The translations under genes were made by a program, and so were the position numbers. The notes beneath the pieces were generated by a model that was given only the letters and a program-made list of their open reading frames with translations, ran no database searches and was not told the DNA's origin. Shown one piece after another: positions 36,901-47,829 of a DNA stretch of 64,000 bases (position 1 is its first letter; every line of letters starts with the position of its first letter). The stretch lies in NCBI GenBank assembly GCA_950097015.1, contig CATNEN010000037.1, forward strand, positions 4,059,501 through 4,123,500, read 5' to 3'. This DNA comes from Macrostomum hystrix (Eukaryota > Platyhelminthes > Macrostomidae).

Positions 36901-37454
36901 GAAGAACTAGAAGTGCAGGAATCGTAGCACGAAGTAATCGAATTCAAATACAAGAAGGAATCGCAGCAGGAGTTTCATGTTTCAAACCGTGAAAATTTTT
37001 ATCTGTACCTAAATATGAAAATCATTCCGAGTTCAAGACTAGCATACACAGTTCGCATTTTTTTGTGGCAAGCAAAGCGACAAGTTCAATGGTCGCTTTT
37101 GTATGCATTTTTGTATATTAAAATTTGCGACAATAATTTTGTCAAAATAATCTGATATTCGATGTTTAAAATGGTAAATAAGCGACAATACGAATAGCTG
37201 ATTGATGACCTGCCAAAGAGGTGTCAACTAATGCGGTGCAAACCTATTGTCTAAAAACTGACAATATTATGCAATAGGCAATGAAACGCGCTAATAAAGA
37301 CTAGCAACAAAGAAATAAAGATTATCTGAGAGCAAATCATTATTCTAAAATATACTAAAAAATAATACAAACTTGACTGCCACAAGCTCTATCTCCACGT
37401 CAGTGAAAGTGCCGAGCATCAAAAGCTCAGAATGGGTCAGGTGAAGGCAAACTG
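36901..37454. other. Spacer, nothing recognised
   Basis: AT-rich unique sequence without gene features. Confidence 0.5.
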
Positions 37455-37690
37455 ACAGGTAGACAGACTGACAAGTTGACAGACTGACAGGTAGACAGAC
37501 TGACAGGTAGACAGACTGACAGGTAGACAGACTGACAAGTTGACAGACTGACAGGTAGACAGACTGACAGGTAGACAGACTGACAGGTAGACAGACTGAC
37601 AAGTTGACAGACTGACAGGTAGACAGACTGACAGGTAGACAGACTCACAGGTAGACAGACTGACAGATTGACAGACTGACAGGTAGACAG
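37455..37690. repeat. Minisatellite, 16-bp unit
   Basis: About 15 copies of ACAGACTGACAGGTAG with an AAGTTG variant. It is flanked by GGGTCAGGTGAAGGCA on the left and an inverted TGCCTTCACCTGACCC on the right (37702-37721), so the whole array sits between the arms of a short inverted repeat. Confidence 0.93.
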
Positions 37691-37721
37691 ATAGTCACGG
37701 TAGTGCCTTCACCTGACCCAG

Positions 37722-38095
37722 AATTAAAGTAAAACAAAGTGTAAGCACTCGTTGTAAACTATATAACTAATTGACGAAGAGAAGTAAAAATTAATCAGAG
37801 ACAACATCGACGATTGCGCCATGACGACAGTAAATCTGTCTATTCGCAAACATCGTATAGTGCAAGGCACCAAGAAAAATACGGTGACAAATCGAGCACA
37901 GAGCTGCGCAAAGTCCAGAAATTAATAAATCGACAGTCAATAAATTGCATGACTAGAAACGCCAGAGGACTAGAGTTCACAGAAAAAAGTTTGAGATTTG
38001 AACTTTAAAGGCAGAACTTTTGCAAAGAAGGCAGAATAATTTTTGCGTGGTCAAGACGAATATATTTTAGTCTGCTAATTTTCTCTTTGCAATCA
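37722..38095. other. 3' flank of the SLC7 gene
   Basis: Presumed 3' UTR and downstream DNA of the minus-strand transporter. Only a weak AATATA hexamer near 38061 (minus) was seen. Confidence 0.4.
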
Positions 38096-41000
38096 TCAGT
38101 CCTCCTTTTCTTGAGGCAGCACCAGAAGAAACTTCTGCAGCGATTTTGTGACCTCGTCTGTCAATGGGGTGTAGGTAATTGACAATAATAATCTTTATGA
38201 CAATCCTGTAATTAAACCAACGTGGCGATCACCTGTGTGGGACTGGGTGTCTGAGGATCATCTGTGAAGGACTGGGTGTCTGAGGATCAACTGTGAGGTA
38301 CTGGGTGTCTGAGGATCAACTGTGAGGGACTGAGTGTCTGAGGATCAACTGTGAGGGACTGGGTGTCTGAGGATCAACTGTGAGGTACTGGGTGTCTGAG
38401 GATCAACTGTGAGGTACTGGGTGTCTGAGGATCAACTGTGAGGGACTGAGTGTCTGAGGATCAACTGTGAGGGACTGGGTGTCTGAGGATCAACTGTGAG
38501 GGACTGGGTGTCTGAGGATCAACTGTGAGGGACTGAGTGTCTGAGGATCAACTGTGAGGGACTGGGTGTCTGAGGATCAGCTGTGAGGGACTGAGTGTCT
38601 GAGGATCAACTGTGAGGGACTGGGTGTCTGAGGATCAACTGTAAGGGGCTGAGTGTCTGAGGATCAGCTGTGAGGGACTGGGTGTCTGAGGATCAGCTGT
38701 GAGGGACTGAGTGTCTGAGGATCAACTGTGAAGGACTGGGTGTCTGAGGATCAGCTGTGAGGGACTGAGTGTCTGAGGATCAACTGTGAGGGACTGGGTG
38801 TCTGAGGATCAGCTGTGAGGGACTGAGTGTCTGAGGATCAACTGTGAGGGACTGGGTGTCTGAGGATCAGCTGTGAGGGACTGAGTGTCTGAGGATCAAC
38901 TGTGAGGGACTGGGTGTCTGAGGATCAGCTGTGAGGGACTGGGTGTCTGAGGATCATCTGTGAAGGACTGGGTGTCTGAGGATCAGCTGTGAGGGACTGG
39001 GTGTCTGAGGATCATCTGTGAAGGACTGAGTGTCTGAGGATCAACTGTGAGTGAGTGTGATCCAATTTGAGGATCAGGATCAAGCCCTGTCTCACCCATT
39101 GCGGTGCTGAGCGGGCAGTGAGGTCGGGAGCGGCACAGGAGGGCCAGGCAGAAGAGCGGCACGCCGCTAAGCATGATGAGCAGGGACATGACACTCTCGG
39201 CCGGCGATTTAACCAGGGTGAACACGCAGATGCCGGCAGTGATAACGAACATTGCTACCGGAATCGCCAGTGGCAGCTGCGGCAGCGGTGGAAGGAACAA
39301 TTCTCATTCAATGCGGAGCGATACAGCCTCTCATTAGAAAGGTTAGTACATATACTTATTTATCAATATATTTTATTTACGAATATTAACTAGTGTTACT
39401 AAAAATTCATTTTGGGTGAGTCGTGCGTGACTAACTAAATATAGTGCATGGGTCGAGTTGTAAGTGGCCCAAAAGTACTTTCTATAACGAAAGCCAGTAC
39501 TCAGGGACTGATAAAATCTTGCTGACGGAGTTACTTGGGTTTGAGTTTCTCAGCATCTTTAGGTCTCGTGAGCTGATCCCTCATCATGAATTATAGTATG
39601 ATTATGAGCATGTGAGAATCATGTGTGAAAATGTGAGTGTGATCCACAATATCCCAACAGCACACAGGGATGATAATTAGAGTGTGATCCACAATATCCC
39701 AACAGCACACAGGGATGATAATTAGAGTGTGATCCAGAATATCCCAACAGCACACAGGGATGATAATTAGAGTGTGATCCAGAATATCCCAACAGCACAC
39801 AGGGATGATAATTAGAGTGTGATCCACAATATCCCAACAGCACACAGGGATGATAATTAGAGTGTGATCCACAATATCCCAACAGCATATAGGGATGATA
39901 ATGTTATTAGTGTCCTGGGGTATTACTGAAGCGGTCACAGTTCCAGGCTGCATTGTGACTCAATTCTATGAGTCAAAACGTGAGATCTATTTGAGAACAT
40001 ACGATGAGACAAACTGGGAGATTTCTTGGGAACAGTCGATGAGACAAACTTGGAGATTTCTTGGGAACAGTCGATGATACAAACTTGGAGATTTCTTGGA
40101 AACAGTCGATGAGACAAACTGGGAGATTTCTTGGAAACAGTCGATGAGACAAACTTGGAGATTTCTTAGAAACAGTCGATGAGACAAACTGGGAGATTTC
40201 TTGGTAACAGTCGATGAGACAAACTTGGAGATTTCTTGGAAACAGTCGATGAGACAAACTGGGAGATTTCTTGGAAACAGTCGATGAGACAAACTTGGAG
40301 ATTTCTTGGAAACAGTCGATGATACAAACTTGGAGATTTCTTGGAAACGGTCGATGAGACAAACTTGGAGATTTCTTGGAAACAGTCGATGAGACAAACT
40401 TGGAGATTTCTTGGAAACAGTCGATGAGACAAACTTGGAGATTTCTTGGAAACAGTCGATGAGACAAACTGGGAGATTTCTTGGAAACAGTCGATGAGAC
40501 AAACTTGGAGATTTCTTGGAAACAGTCGATGAGACAAACTTGGAGATTTCTTGGAAACAGTCGATGAGACAAACTTGGAGATTTCTTGGGAACAGTCGAT
40601 GAGACAAACTTGGAGATTTCTTGGAAACAGTCGATGAGACAAACTTGGAGATTTCTTGGGAACAGTCGATGAGACACACTGGGGGATTTCTTGGGAACAG
40701 TCGATGAGACAAACTTGGAGATTTCTTGGAAACAGTCGATGAGACAAACAGGCAGATTTCAAGAAGCATCGCTCACCCGAAACGGTCGATGCAGCTGCGG
40801 TTGTCGGGCACGCAGAACCAGCAGGCAGCCGAGAGCAGCCAGAATGATGGCCATGCAGGAGAAGCCAGTCAGTTCGATCAGGTAATCCAGCTTGTTTGTA
40901 AACACCTGCTGGTACACAACGCTGCAGACGCACTGAGTGTGAGCCACAGGTGGATGCGTTGAATGCATGAGTTTCCGGTCTAATCAGGAACAAAATGTCC

Positions 41001-44000
41001 ATAAATTATCCATATTTTCTGTTTCTTGTAACGTTTATTCTCACAACCATTTTTCTAATGTCATTCTCTTATTCTCCAAAATCTAACGCAATTCTCTTGG
41101 ATCGCAAAATCATTTTCTCAGTTACCGAAATCACCTTCCTAGATCTCGAAATAAATCTAAAAAATCTCAAAACAATTATCGTAGATCTTAAAATCACTCC
41201 ACTTGTTCTCAAGATACTGCTAATATATATCAAAATCTATCTACTAGATCTCAAAGTCATTCTACTAGATCTCAAGGTCATTCTACTAGATCTCAAAGTC
41301 ATTCTACTTGATCTCAAAGTCATTCTACTCAATCTCAAAGTCATTCTACTTGATCTCAAAATCATTATATTCGACTTCAAAACCATTTTACTGGATCTCA
41401 GAATCCACCTATACGAAATCTCAAATTCATTCTCCTAGATGTTAAAATCATTCTCCTTGACCACAAAATCATTTTGCTAGATATCAAAATTATTATTCTT
41501 GGACTCAAAATCATTTTACGAGATATCAAAATCATTCTTCTTGGACTGAAAATCATATTAATATACGTTAAACATATTTTAAAAAATCATTAAATCAATT
41601 AAAAGATATAAAAAATAATTTTGATAGATTTCAAAATCATTCTACTAGATCTCAAGACTGTTTTTCTGAATCTCTAAATACATTCATCCAGATCTGAAAG
41701 TCATTCGCCCAGATGTTAAAATCATTCTCCATGGTCTCAAAATCATTCTCTCAACCGCGCGGCAGCTCACCATGGCCAGGACGGCAGGCACTGGAGTAAG
41801 GCGGGTGCCCTGCACCATGCCCAGAACGGAGGGAAAGTGGCCCTCGTTGGCCGCAGTAAATGCCACCCTTGACATGCCGAGAATCTCGCCATTCAGGCTG
41901 CCAAAAATCGACATGGCAACCAGCAACGGCATGGCGAACGCAAAGGCGCCCATCGAACGCTCGGCGAATGTTACGGCTACGGCGTGCGAAGCCACTAGGC
42001 GATCTGGCGACAGCACAGCGAGGTAGGCCACGTTGACGGTGATGTAGATAATAGTGATTAGAGACAGGGAGAGCGTTATGGCCAGTGGGAGACTGCGCGA
42101 CGGACGCTTCATCTCCTCGGTGAGGAAGTTCAGGCAGTTCCTTGGGAGAATGGAACATAAAAGAATAGAAAAAAAACACAACACAATAGAATAGAATAGA
42201 ATAGAATGGTATAGAATAGAATATAACAGAACAGAGAAGAACAGAACAGAATAGAACAGAGCAGAATAGAATATAATAGAATAGAATAGAATAGAATAGA
42301 ATAGAACAGAGTTGAATAGAATAGAATAGAACAGAGTTGAATAGAATAGAACAGAGTTGAATAGAATAGAACAGAGTTGAATAGAATAGAATAGAACAGA
42401 ATAGAATAGAACAGAGTTGAATAGAATAGAACAGAGTTGAATAGAATAGAATAGAACAGAATAGAATAGAACAGAGTTGAATAGAATAGAACATATTTGA
42501 ATAGAATAGAACAGATTTGAATAGAATAGAACAGATTTGAATAGAATAGAACAGATTTGAATAGAATAGAACAGAGTTGAATAGAATAGAACAGAATAGA
42601 ATAGAATAGAACAGAGTAGAATGGAATAGAACAGAATAGAATAGAACAGAGTAGAAAAGGACAGAGCAAAATAGAATACAATAGAACAGAGTAGAATAGA
42701 AAAGAACAGAGTTGAATAGAAAAGAACAGAGTTGAATAGAATAGAACAGAGTTGAATAGAATAGAACAGAATAGAATAGAATAGAACAGAGTAGAATGGA
42801 ATAGAACAGAATAGAATAGAACAGAGTAGAAAAGGACAGAGCAAAATAGAATACAATAGAACAGAGTAGAATAGAATAGAACAGAGTTGAATAGAATAGA
42901 ACAGAGTTGAATAGAATAGAACAGAATAGAATAGAATAGAACAGAGTAGAATGGAATAGAACAGAATAGAATAGAACAGAGTAGAAAAGGACAGAGCAAA
43001 ATAGAATACAATAGAACAGAGTAGAATAGAATATAATAGAACAGAGTAGAATAGAAAAGAACAGATAGAACAGAACAGAGTAGAATAGAAAAGAACAGAT
43101 AGAACAGAACAGAGTAGAATAGAAATGAACAGATAGAACAGAACAGAGTAGAGTAGAAGAGCCTCACCAACCGCTGTAGGCCCAGAAGCCTTGGTAGAAC
43201 GCTGACACAAACCCGGCGGTGTAGTCGCTGCCCTCGAAGGAGTTGTCGAAGTTCTCAGTGTTGCCCCGGCCCAGCCAGTACATGCCGACGCCAGTGATTA
43301 CCAGCAGGGCGCACACCTTGGATACGGACATCACCACGGCCAGTTTAGTTGCCCATTTCACCTTCAGGCAGTTGACACAGCATAGCAGAGCTGCTCAATG
43401 GGATTTGATGGAGGATTGAACAGCGGTCAACTCCCATATGCCCACCTTCTATGTAACTGAAGTGATTGAATAGAAACATGATGCATGAACAGTAGAAAGG
43501 CAACGCGGGAATTTCAAATACCCACATTTTTCTGTTTTCTCAAACTCCTAAAATATTCAACCAATCGTCATTAAAATCCAGATCACAGGCTAAAATTTTC
43601 CGCTCTATCAGATGAAACAACTTCCAGAATCACAAAATCGCTGAACATCCCGACGATGCTGGCGTCGGACGGCTTTGAATGTTAGTTAATCGTAAAAGAT
43701 CGGAAAATGCCGATCTAAATAGTGGACTTTCACAAAAATTGGTCATTCGGTTTGGCAGCCATCGTGGGCAGTGGCAGTGGGCATTTGAAATACCCCGTGG
43801 TTTTTCCCCAGGAGGAAAGATCGATAATACTTTCTATTAAAATTAACTAACTATAGCATTTTTTCACAAAGTAGCCGTTTCCGTTTTTCAGCTTTGACAT
43901 TGTCATAGTTTTTCGACTTTGTGTCATCAGGTTGTATGCTTTGACTTCTACTGTTCTGGACTACCACTACTGCACTATACCAGCTCTCTACCGGCTGCCA

Positions 44001-44873
44001 AGCTGGCCAATCACGACAGTCTAGACACTCACATACGGCCAGGAAGGCGGTCAGGCGGGTCAGGTACTCTGGTACAGGACAGCCCGGATAGAGCGGGGTC
44101 AGGCAGTATTTGGCGAACATCAGCGAGTTGGCAGCCATGGTGACGCAGCCAGTGACAATGAAGGCGATCCACAGCACTAGGAAGGCGGGCAGCGGGCCGA
44201 ACACCTGTAACACATAGATGTACTCGCCGCCAGACCTGGTGTTCATAAATTATGAGCAAAATATCGTTAGAAGTTGTGACATTGTGACGTTTTTATTATT
44301 TTATTTTTCTATTTACGCTGATTGGATGAGTGTTTGAGTGCGTGTGCTCTGCGCCGTGTGCATTTGTGTCTGTGCACCGTTGGCTCGGGATTGTGGCAGT
44401 CTGGCCCAACCGGCCAATTTCTATAGCCTTAGTGTCTGAATTCTCTACAATAAACGAGTTCTTTATAAAAAGCTAGTGAGCCACAAGCCTTAGCTTCAGT
44501 ATATTACAAAAGGGATTATGAAACACGTTACTTTTTATATCGGTAAAGTTTGTTAAAAAATACAGGTCAACGTTTTTCAGAACGATAATTTATTATAATA
44601 ATAGATTCTTGACTCCCAGACTCCCTGACCTGGGGATGGTAGTGCCCAGCTCCGCATAGCAGAGAGCGCCGAATCCGCTGTACACTCCGGCCAGCGTCCA
44701 CATGACGAAGCTGAAGCCCACACTGCCGGACTCCTGCAGGATGCCCTTGGGTGATACGAAGATGCCGGAGCCGATAACGAAGCCGATGATGATGGCCATG
44801 CCCTGGACTACGCCAATCTCCTTGCGCAGTTCGATTCGAAGAGGTAAAGGCTTCTCAGCCGAAGCGGGACCGC

Positions 44874-44905
<32 letters not shown>

Positions 44906-44937
44906 ATATTGTCTTTGTTTGCTATGTGGCTGCTCAT
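38096..44937 (-). CDS. SLC7-family (LAT/y+LAT-like) amino-acid transporter light chain
   Basis: Plasma-membrane amino-acid exchanger of the APC superfamily. Seven exons on the minus strand: 44937-44630, 44235-44033, 43390-43168, 42140-41771, 40932-40777, 39276-39096 and 38157-38096. All are GT-AG, and the summed length of 1503 nt gives 500 residues, close to the usual 500-510. Visible features are a poly-Asn N tail, the TM1 substrate motif GSGIFVSP (56-63), CYAELGT, IPRSGGEY, WAYSGW with NCLNFLTEE, and the TM7-TM8 region [10 protein letters not shown]...[12 protein letters not shown]. Cys155 in GCPVPE aligns with the light-chain cysteine that links to the SLC3 (4F2hc) heavy chain, so a heterodimer is inferred. 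Exon 7 is only 62 nt and supplies the cytosolic tail [20 protein letters not shown]. An acceptor CTTTCCAG ends 2 nt before the ATG. Substrate preference cannot be read from the sequence. Confidence 0.92.
38223..39055. repeat. Intronic minisatellite, 29-bp unit
   Basis: About 28 copies of a 29-bp unit with core GGGTGTCTGAGGATCAACTG and GAGGGACT. It fills nearly all of SLC7 intron 6 (38158-39095). GGGTG/GAGTG and CAACT/CAGCT variants alternate, giving a two-unit (58-bp) higher-order pattern on the right. Confidence 0.96.
39630..39898. repeat. Intronic minisatellite, 45-bp unit
   Basis: Six copies of a 45-bp unit with cores CACACAGGGATGATAATTAG and GATCCACAATATCCCAACAG, in SLC7 intron 5. Confidence 0.95.
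39998..40765. repeat. Intronic minisatellite, 35-bp unit
   Basis: About 22 copies of a 35-bp unit with cores GATGAGACAAACTTGGAGAT and TTCTTGGAAACAGTC. It is the second array in SLC7 intron 5 and ends about 12 bp from the donor of exon 5 (minus strand). Confidence 0.96.
41060..41760. repeat. Intronic degenerate minisatellite, about 21-bp unit
   Basis: Clear copies of TCATTCTACTAGATCTCAAA at 41241-41360, with increasingly diverged copies on both sides. It fills SLC7 intron 4 up to the donor of exon 4. Confidence 0.88.
42165..43160. repeat. Intronic AGAAT-derived array
   Basis: About 1 kb of AGAAT/AGAAC pentamers organised into larger units such as ATAGAATAGAACAGAGTTGA. It fills SLC7 intron 3 (42141-43167). 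A segment of about 170 bp with AAAAGGACAGAGCAAAATAG recurs at about 42655, 42833 and 42988. The minus frames full of LFYSI/LFCS are artefacts. Confidence 0.96.
43507..43800 (-). mobile_element. MITE-like element, copy 2
   Basis: A roughly 295-bp non-coding element inside SLC7 intron 2 whose ends are inverted repeats: GGAATTTCAAATACCCAC on the left and GGGCATTTGAAATACCCC on the right. Its internal blocks match copy 1 at 23877-24345 in reverse orientation. No transposase is encoded, so a non-autonomous DNA transposon is inferred. Confidence 0.7.
44236..44629 (-). other. SLC7 intron 1
   Basis: No tandem array. It contains ACAATAAACGAG (near 44446) and a TTTATAAAAA stretch, possibly a fragment of an older element. 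Nothing firm can be said. Confidence 0.35.
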
Positions 44938-47829
44938 TGCTGGAAAGTCGGAGCAAAGACAAATAAAATTATTGTAAATTTTTCGAATTTAGTTGAAAAA
45001 TACTTTCTCGAAACAAATAATATAATAGTTGGAACTCTGCATTCGAACTTAATGTTCGAATTCTAAGATCTTTAGTAGCTGTCTCGTTTATATTGCTAGC
45101 TTAGGAATTTCTTTTTTATTTCTTGAGTAGAAGGACAAATATAGCTTTAACAGCAGAAAAAAAATACTAAAATTAATTTATTCATATAGATTTAATTATG
45201 TAATAAAGAATAGTAACACAGTACAATGAAAAAAGTATATATTTACAGTGTAAATATAATTAATTTAATGTAAAAACTATATAATAATATAAAATCAATA
45301 AAATCTATATTTTTAACTGAAAATTATACATTTAACTTCTCACCAAAAAAAGAACTTCTATCAAGAAAAAAGTGAAAAGAAAAAACGTTTTTTTGCTTTT
45401 TGTCATGAACTTATTTTTAGAAAACAGCCATGCTATAGCAACAATACTCAGTGCTCATGATATATTATATATTATATGATATATTATATGATATATTATT
45501 AATGAAATTAATTATTATTAATAATATATCATATATACCTGTGAATTATCCTAGGATACATGGGATTTCCCACAGATACTATATCATATATATATCTAGT
45601 TCATGCAAGTAAAACATAAATATTGTCAGTATGTCGTATAGTAAAATAATAATAATAATAGAATTTACTACCCACAGATGAATTTTCATATCATTAATTC
45701 AAGTTTTCGATCAAGTGATAGCCTTGCAAATAACAGTTATATTCTATATGAGGATCCGATTGGGCGATATTTATCGTAAAATTAAGCATAATGAGTTCAA
45801 ATTACACAAAAGGGCGCTTCAATTTTCTCTGCAATTATAAACAGCACTAAATATCAACAATATTTAGAAAATTTCAGAATCTTTTTTGTCTTTTCAGTGT
45901 CGGTGTTAGACAAAAACTTCTTGATATGAATGAGATTACTCCAGGGTGAATAAAAACATGCGGTTGCTAAATTGATGATATTAGTTATATAAAATAACTA
46001 GTTTACACTATAGTTTACACCATACGCATTAAATAAAGAAATAGTAACTATGCTGTTATGCTTTCACTTGAAAATTTTGAACGTTTATATTGCAAGATTT
46101 CAAGAAAATTAATTTAAATTCCAAAAACATTTCTTTATCGTACTTATTAAAACAAAAAGTTAGTAATAAAGGGTCAAAATAACTATAATGAACACTAAAA
46201 GACATCATTAAAATTTACGAAAAGGATAGAGTTATACTGAGTTTGGGGTTCTTCTAGCAAAAATTCTACCTTATATAGCAGAACAAGGATGTCACTTTTC
46301 AAAAAAATAACTTGACGACTATTTTTTCAAGCATTTAGATTTGTGGGCATCTCACATCTGGCGTAGTTACCGTAGTACGAAAGGAACTGCAACTTTGGTT
46401 TCATAAAAATGTAAAGGTTTTGTACAATTATAAATTTTTAAGGTATAGTTGTGTAGCTTTTGAAAGTAAAGCGCACGGTTTATTTCTTAGCATAAAAAAA
46501 GAAAATAATATTAATAAATAGCCATTTTTGCTAAAACAAGTAAGCTAAGCCTAAGCAGCAAGCCATTGTACTACATTATTATTATTATTTTACTTCAAGT
46601 AAAGAATATACTCTCTCTTATGTTTCAAGAGAGTTAGCTTAGGCACAATTATATTACCCAATTTATTAGAGCGTTACAGTTTCAGTAGGCCTTGCTGTCT
46701 ATTTCTGGAGTATTGGGCATTAGCATTGAATATTATAAAGTTATAGTGCCTTATATGCTACCTTAACTAAGTGTAACCTTTTTGTAGCAATTTTCGTCTT
46801 ATTATTTCACACATTTGCTATCAAAGTCCTAAAATTTTGCCTGTTCTCTTGGCTAAATAATAAAGAAAGAAGGAAGCAGAGGTTCATTTTCAATTTTTGG
46901 CAAAAGTATCTTTCTGATAGCAAATTTTATTTTGAAAAAAACTTAAATAAGTATAAGTTATTTAGGTAGTTAGTTTTTCAACTGTTTTATCTGTCTACTA
47001 ACTAAATGTTGGCTAAAGCTTTAGAAGTTTCAGGGTATAGTTTTTGCCACATAAATTTCTGAATCTCTGACTCAAAAAGACATTGGGGTTAAATGCTACT
47101 CTTTCCATGCATTGCACAAAATTTCACTTTACAATGTGCCATTGTGCCCCCCATGGTATTAGTGGTTTTAGATCATTAGGGTTAACAAAATGTAGTTAAA
47201 GATGGTAGTTGACAAACTGATGGTTGGCTAACTGGTTATATGCCTGCCACCCATCAGTCAATATCATTGTGCCTGTGCCTAGTAGTAAAGAATATTTAAC
47301 AGAAATCTCAGACTAGACTAACTGCCACTTGACTAGACCTCTGTACTCAACTATATTGTCTATGGCTATAACTACTGCCTTTATTAATTGACTATAGACA
47401 AATTTTTACCATAGAAACTTCTAAGAGCTTCAATGCCATGTCAGTTATACATATTAAAAATTCTGATTCCTCCCGCACAAATTCAAAAGAGAAATGGTAT
47501 TTTATTGTACAAGGAGTTCTAAATCTAGCAACTGGAATGACAACTGAAATAGCAGTGAGGTCCTATACCAAATAAAGACAAATGACAAATAAATGCACCA
47601 TTTTTGCTGGTGCACCTAAATTGACTTATATGCACAATTAAGTCCCACCACAAGTTGGCAAGGGCACGGTCAGTGCCGAATCAAGACGACCTGCTGAAAA
47701 CATTTTAAACATTTTTAAGAGCATCGATTGAGAAGCAACTTTCAAGCCATCGAAGTACACTTGAATTTGCTATCATCACTTCATGGAATCAGATTTTATT
47801 TACTGAGAATCAGGACAGCAATATGTATC
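44938..47829. other. AT-rich intergenic block, no gene recognised
   Basis: Almost 2.9 kb of strongly AT-rich unique DNA with no long frame. It holds a perfect 16-bp inverted repeat with a 13-nt loop (45488-45503 and 45517-45532) embedded in TATATTATATGATATATT repeats. The composition differs sharply from the GC-rich exons on both sides. Confidence 0.6.
45488..45532. repeat. Perfect AT-rich inverted repeat
   Basis: Arms ATGATATATTATTAAT and ATTAATAATATATCAT are exact reverse complements separated by 13 nt. The region can form a hairpin or cruciform. Confidence 0.85.

Noticed and set aside
38223-39055. CRISPR-like regular direct repeats here and in other arrays
   Set aside because: Repeats are head-to-tail without unique spacers, and the genome is eukaryotic.
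41684-43210. A minus frame fusing LFYSI repeats to transporter sequence
   Set aside because: The transporter part is SLC7 exon 4, and the repeat part is intron 3 read through. Good GT-AG sites remove it.
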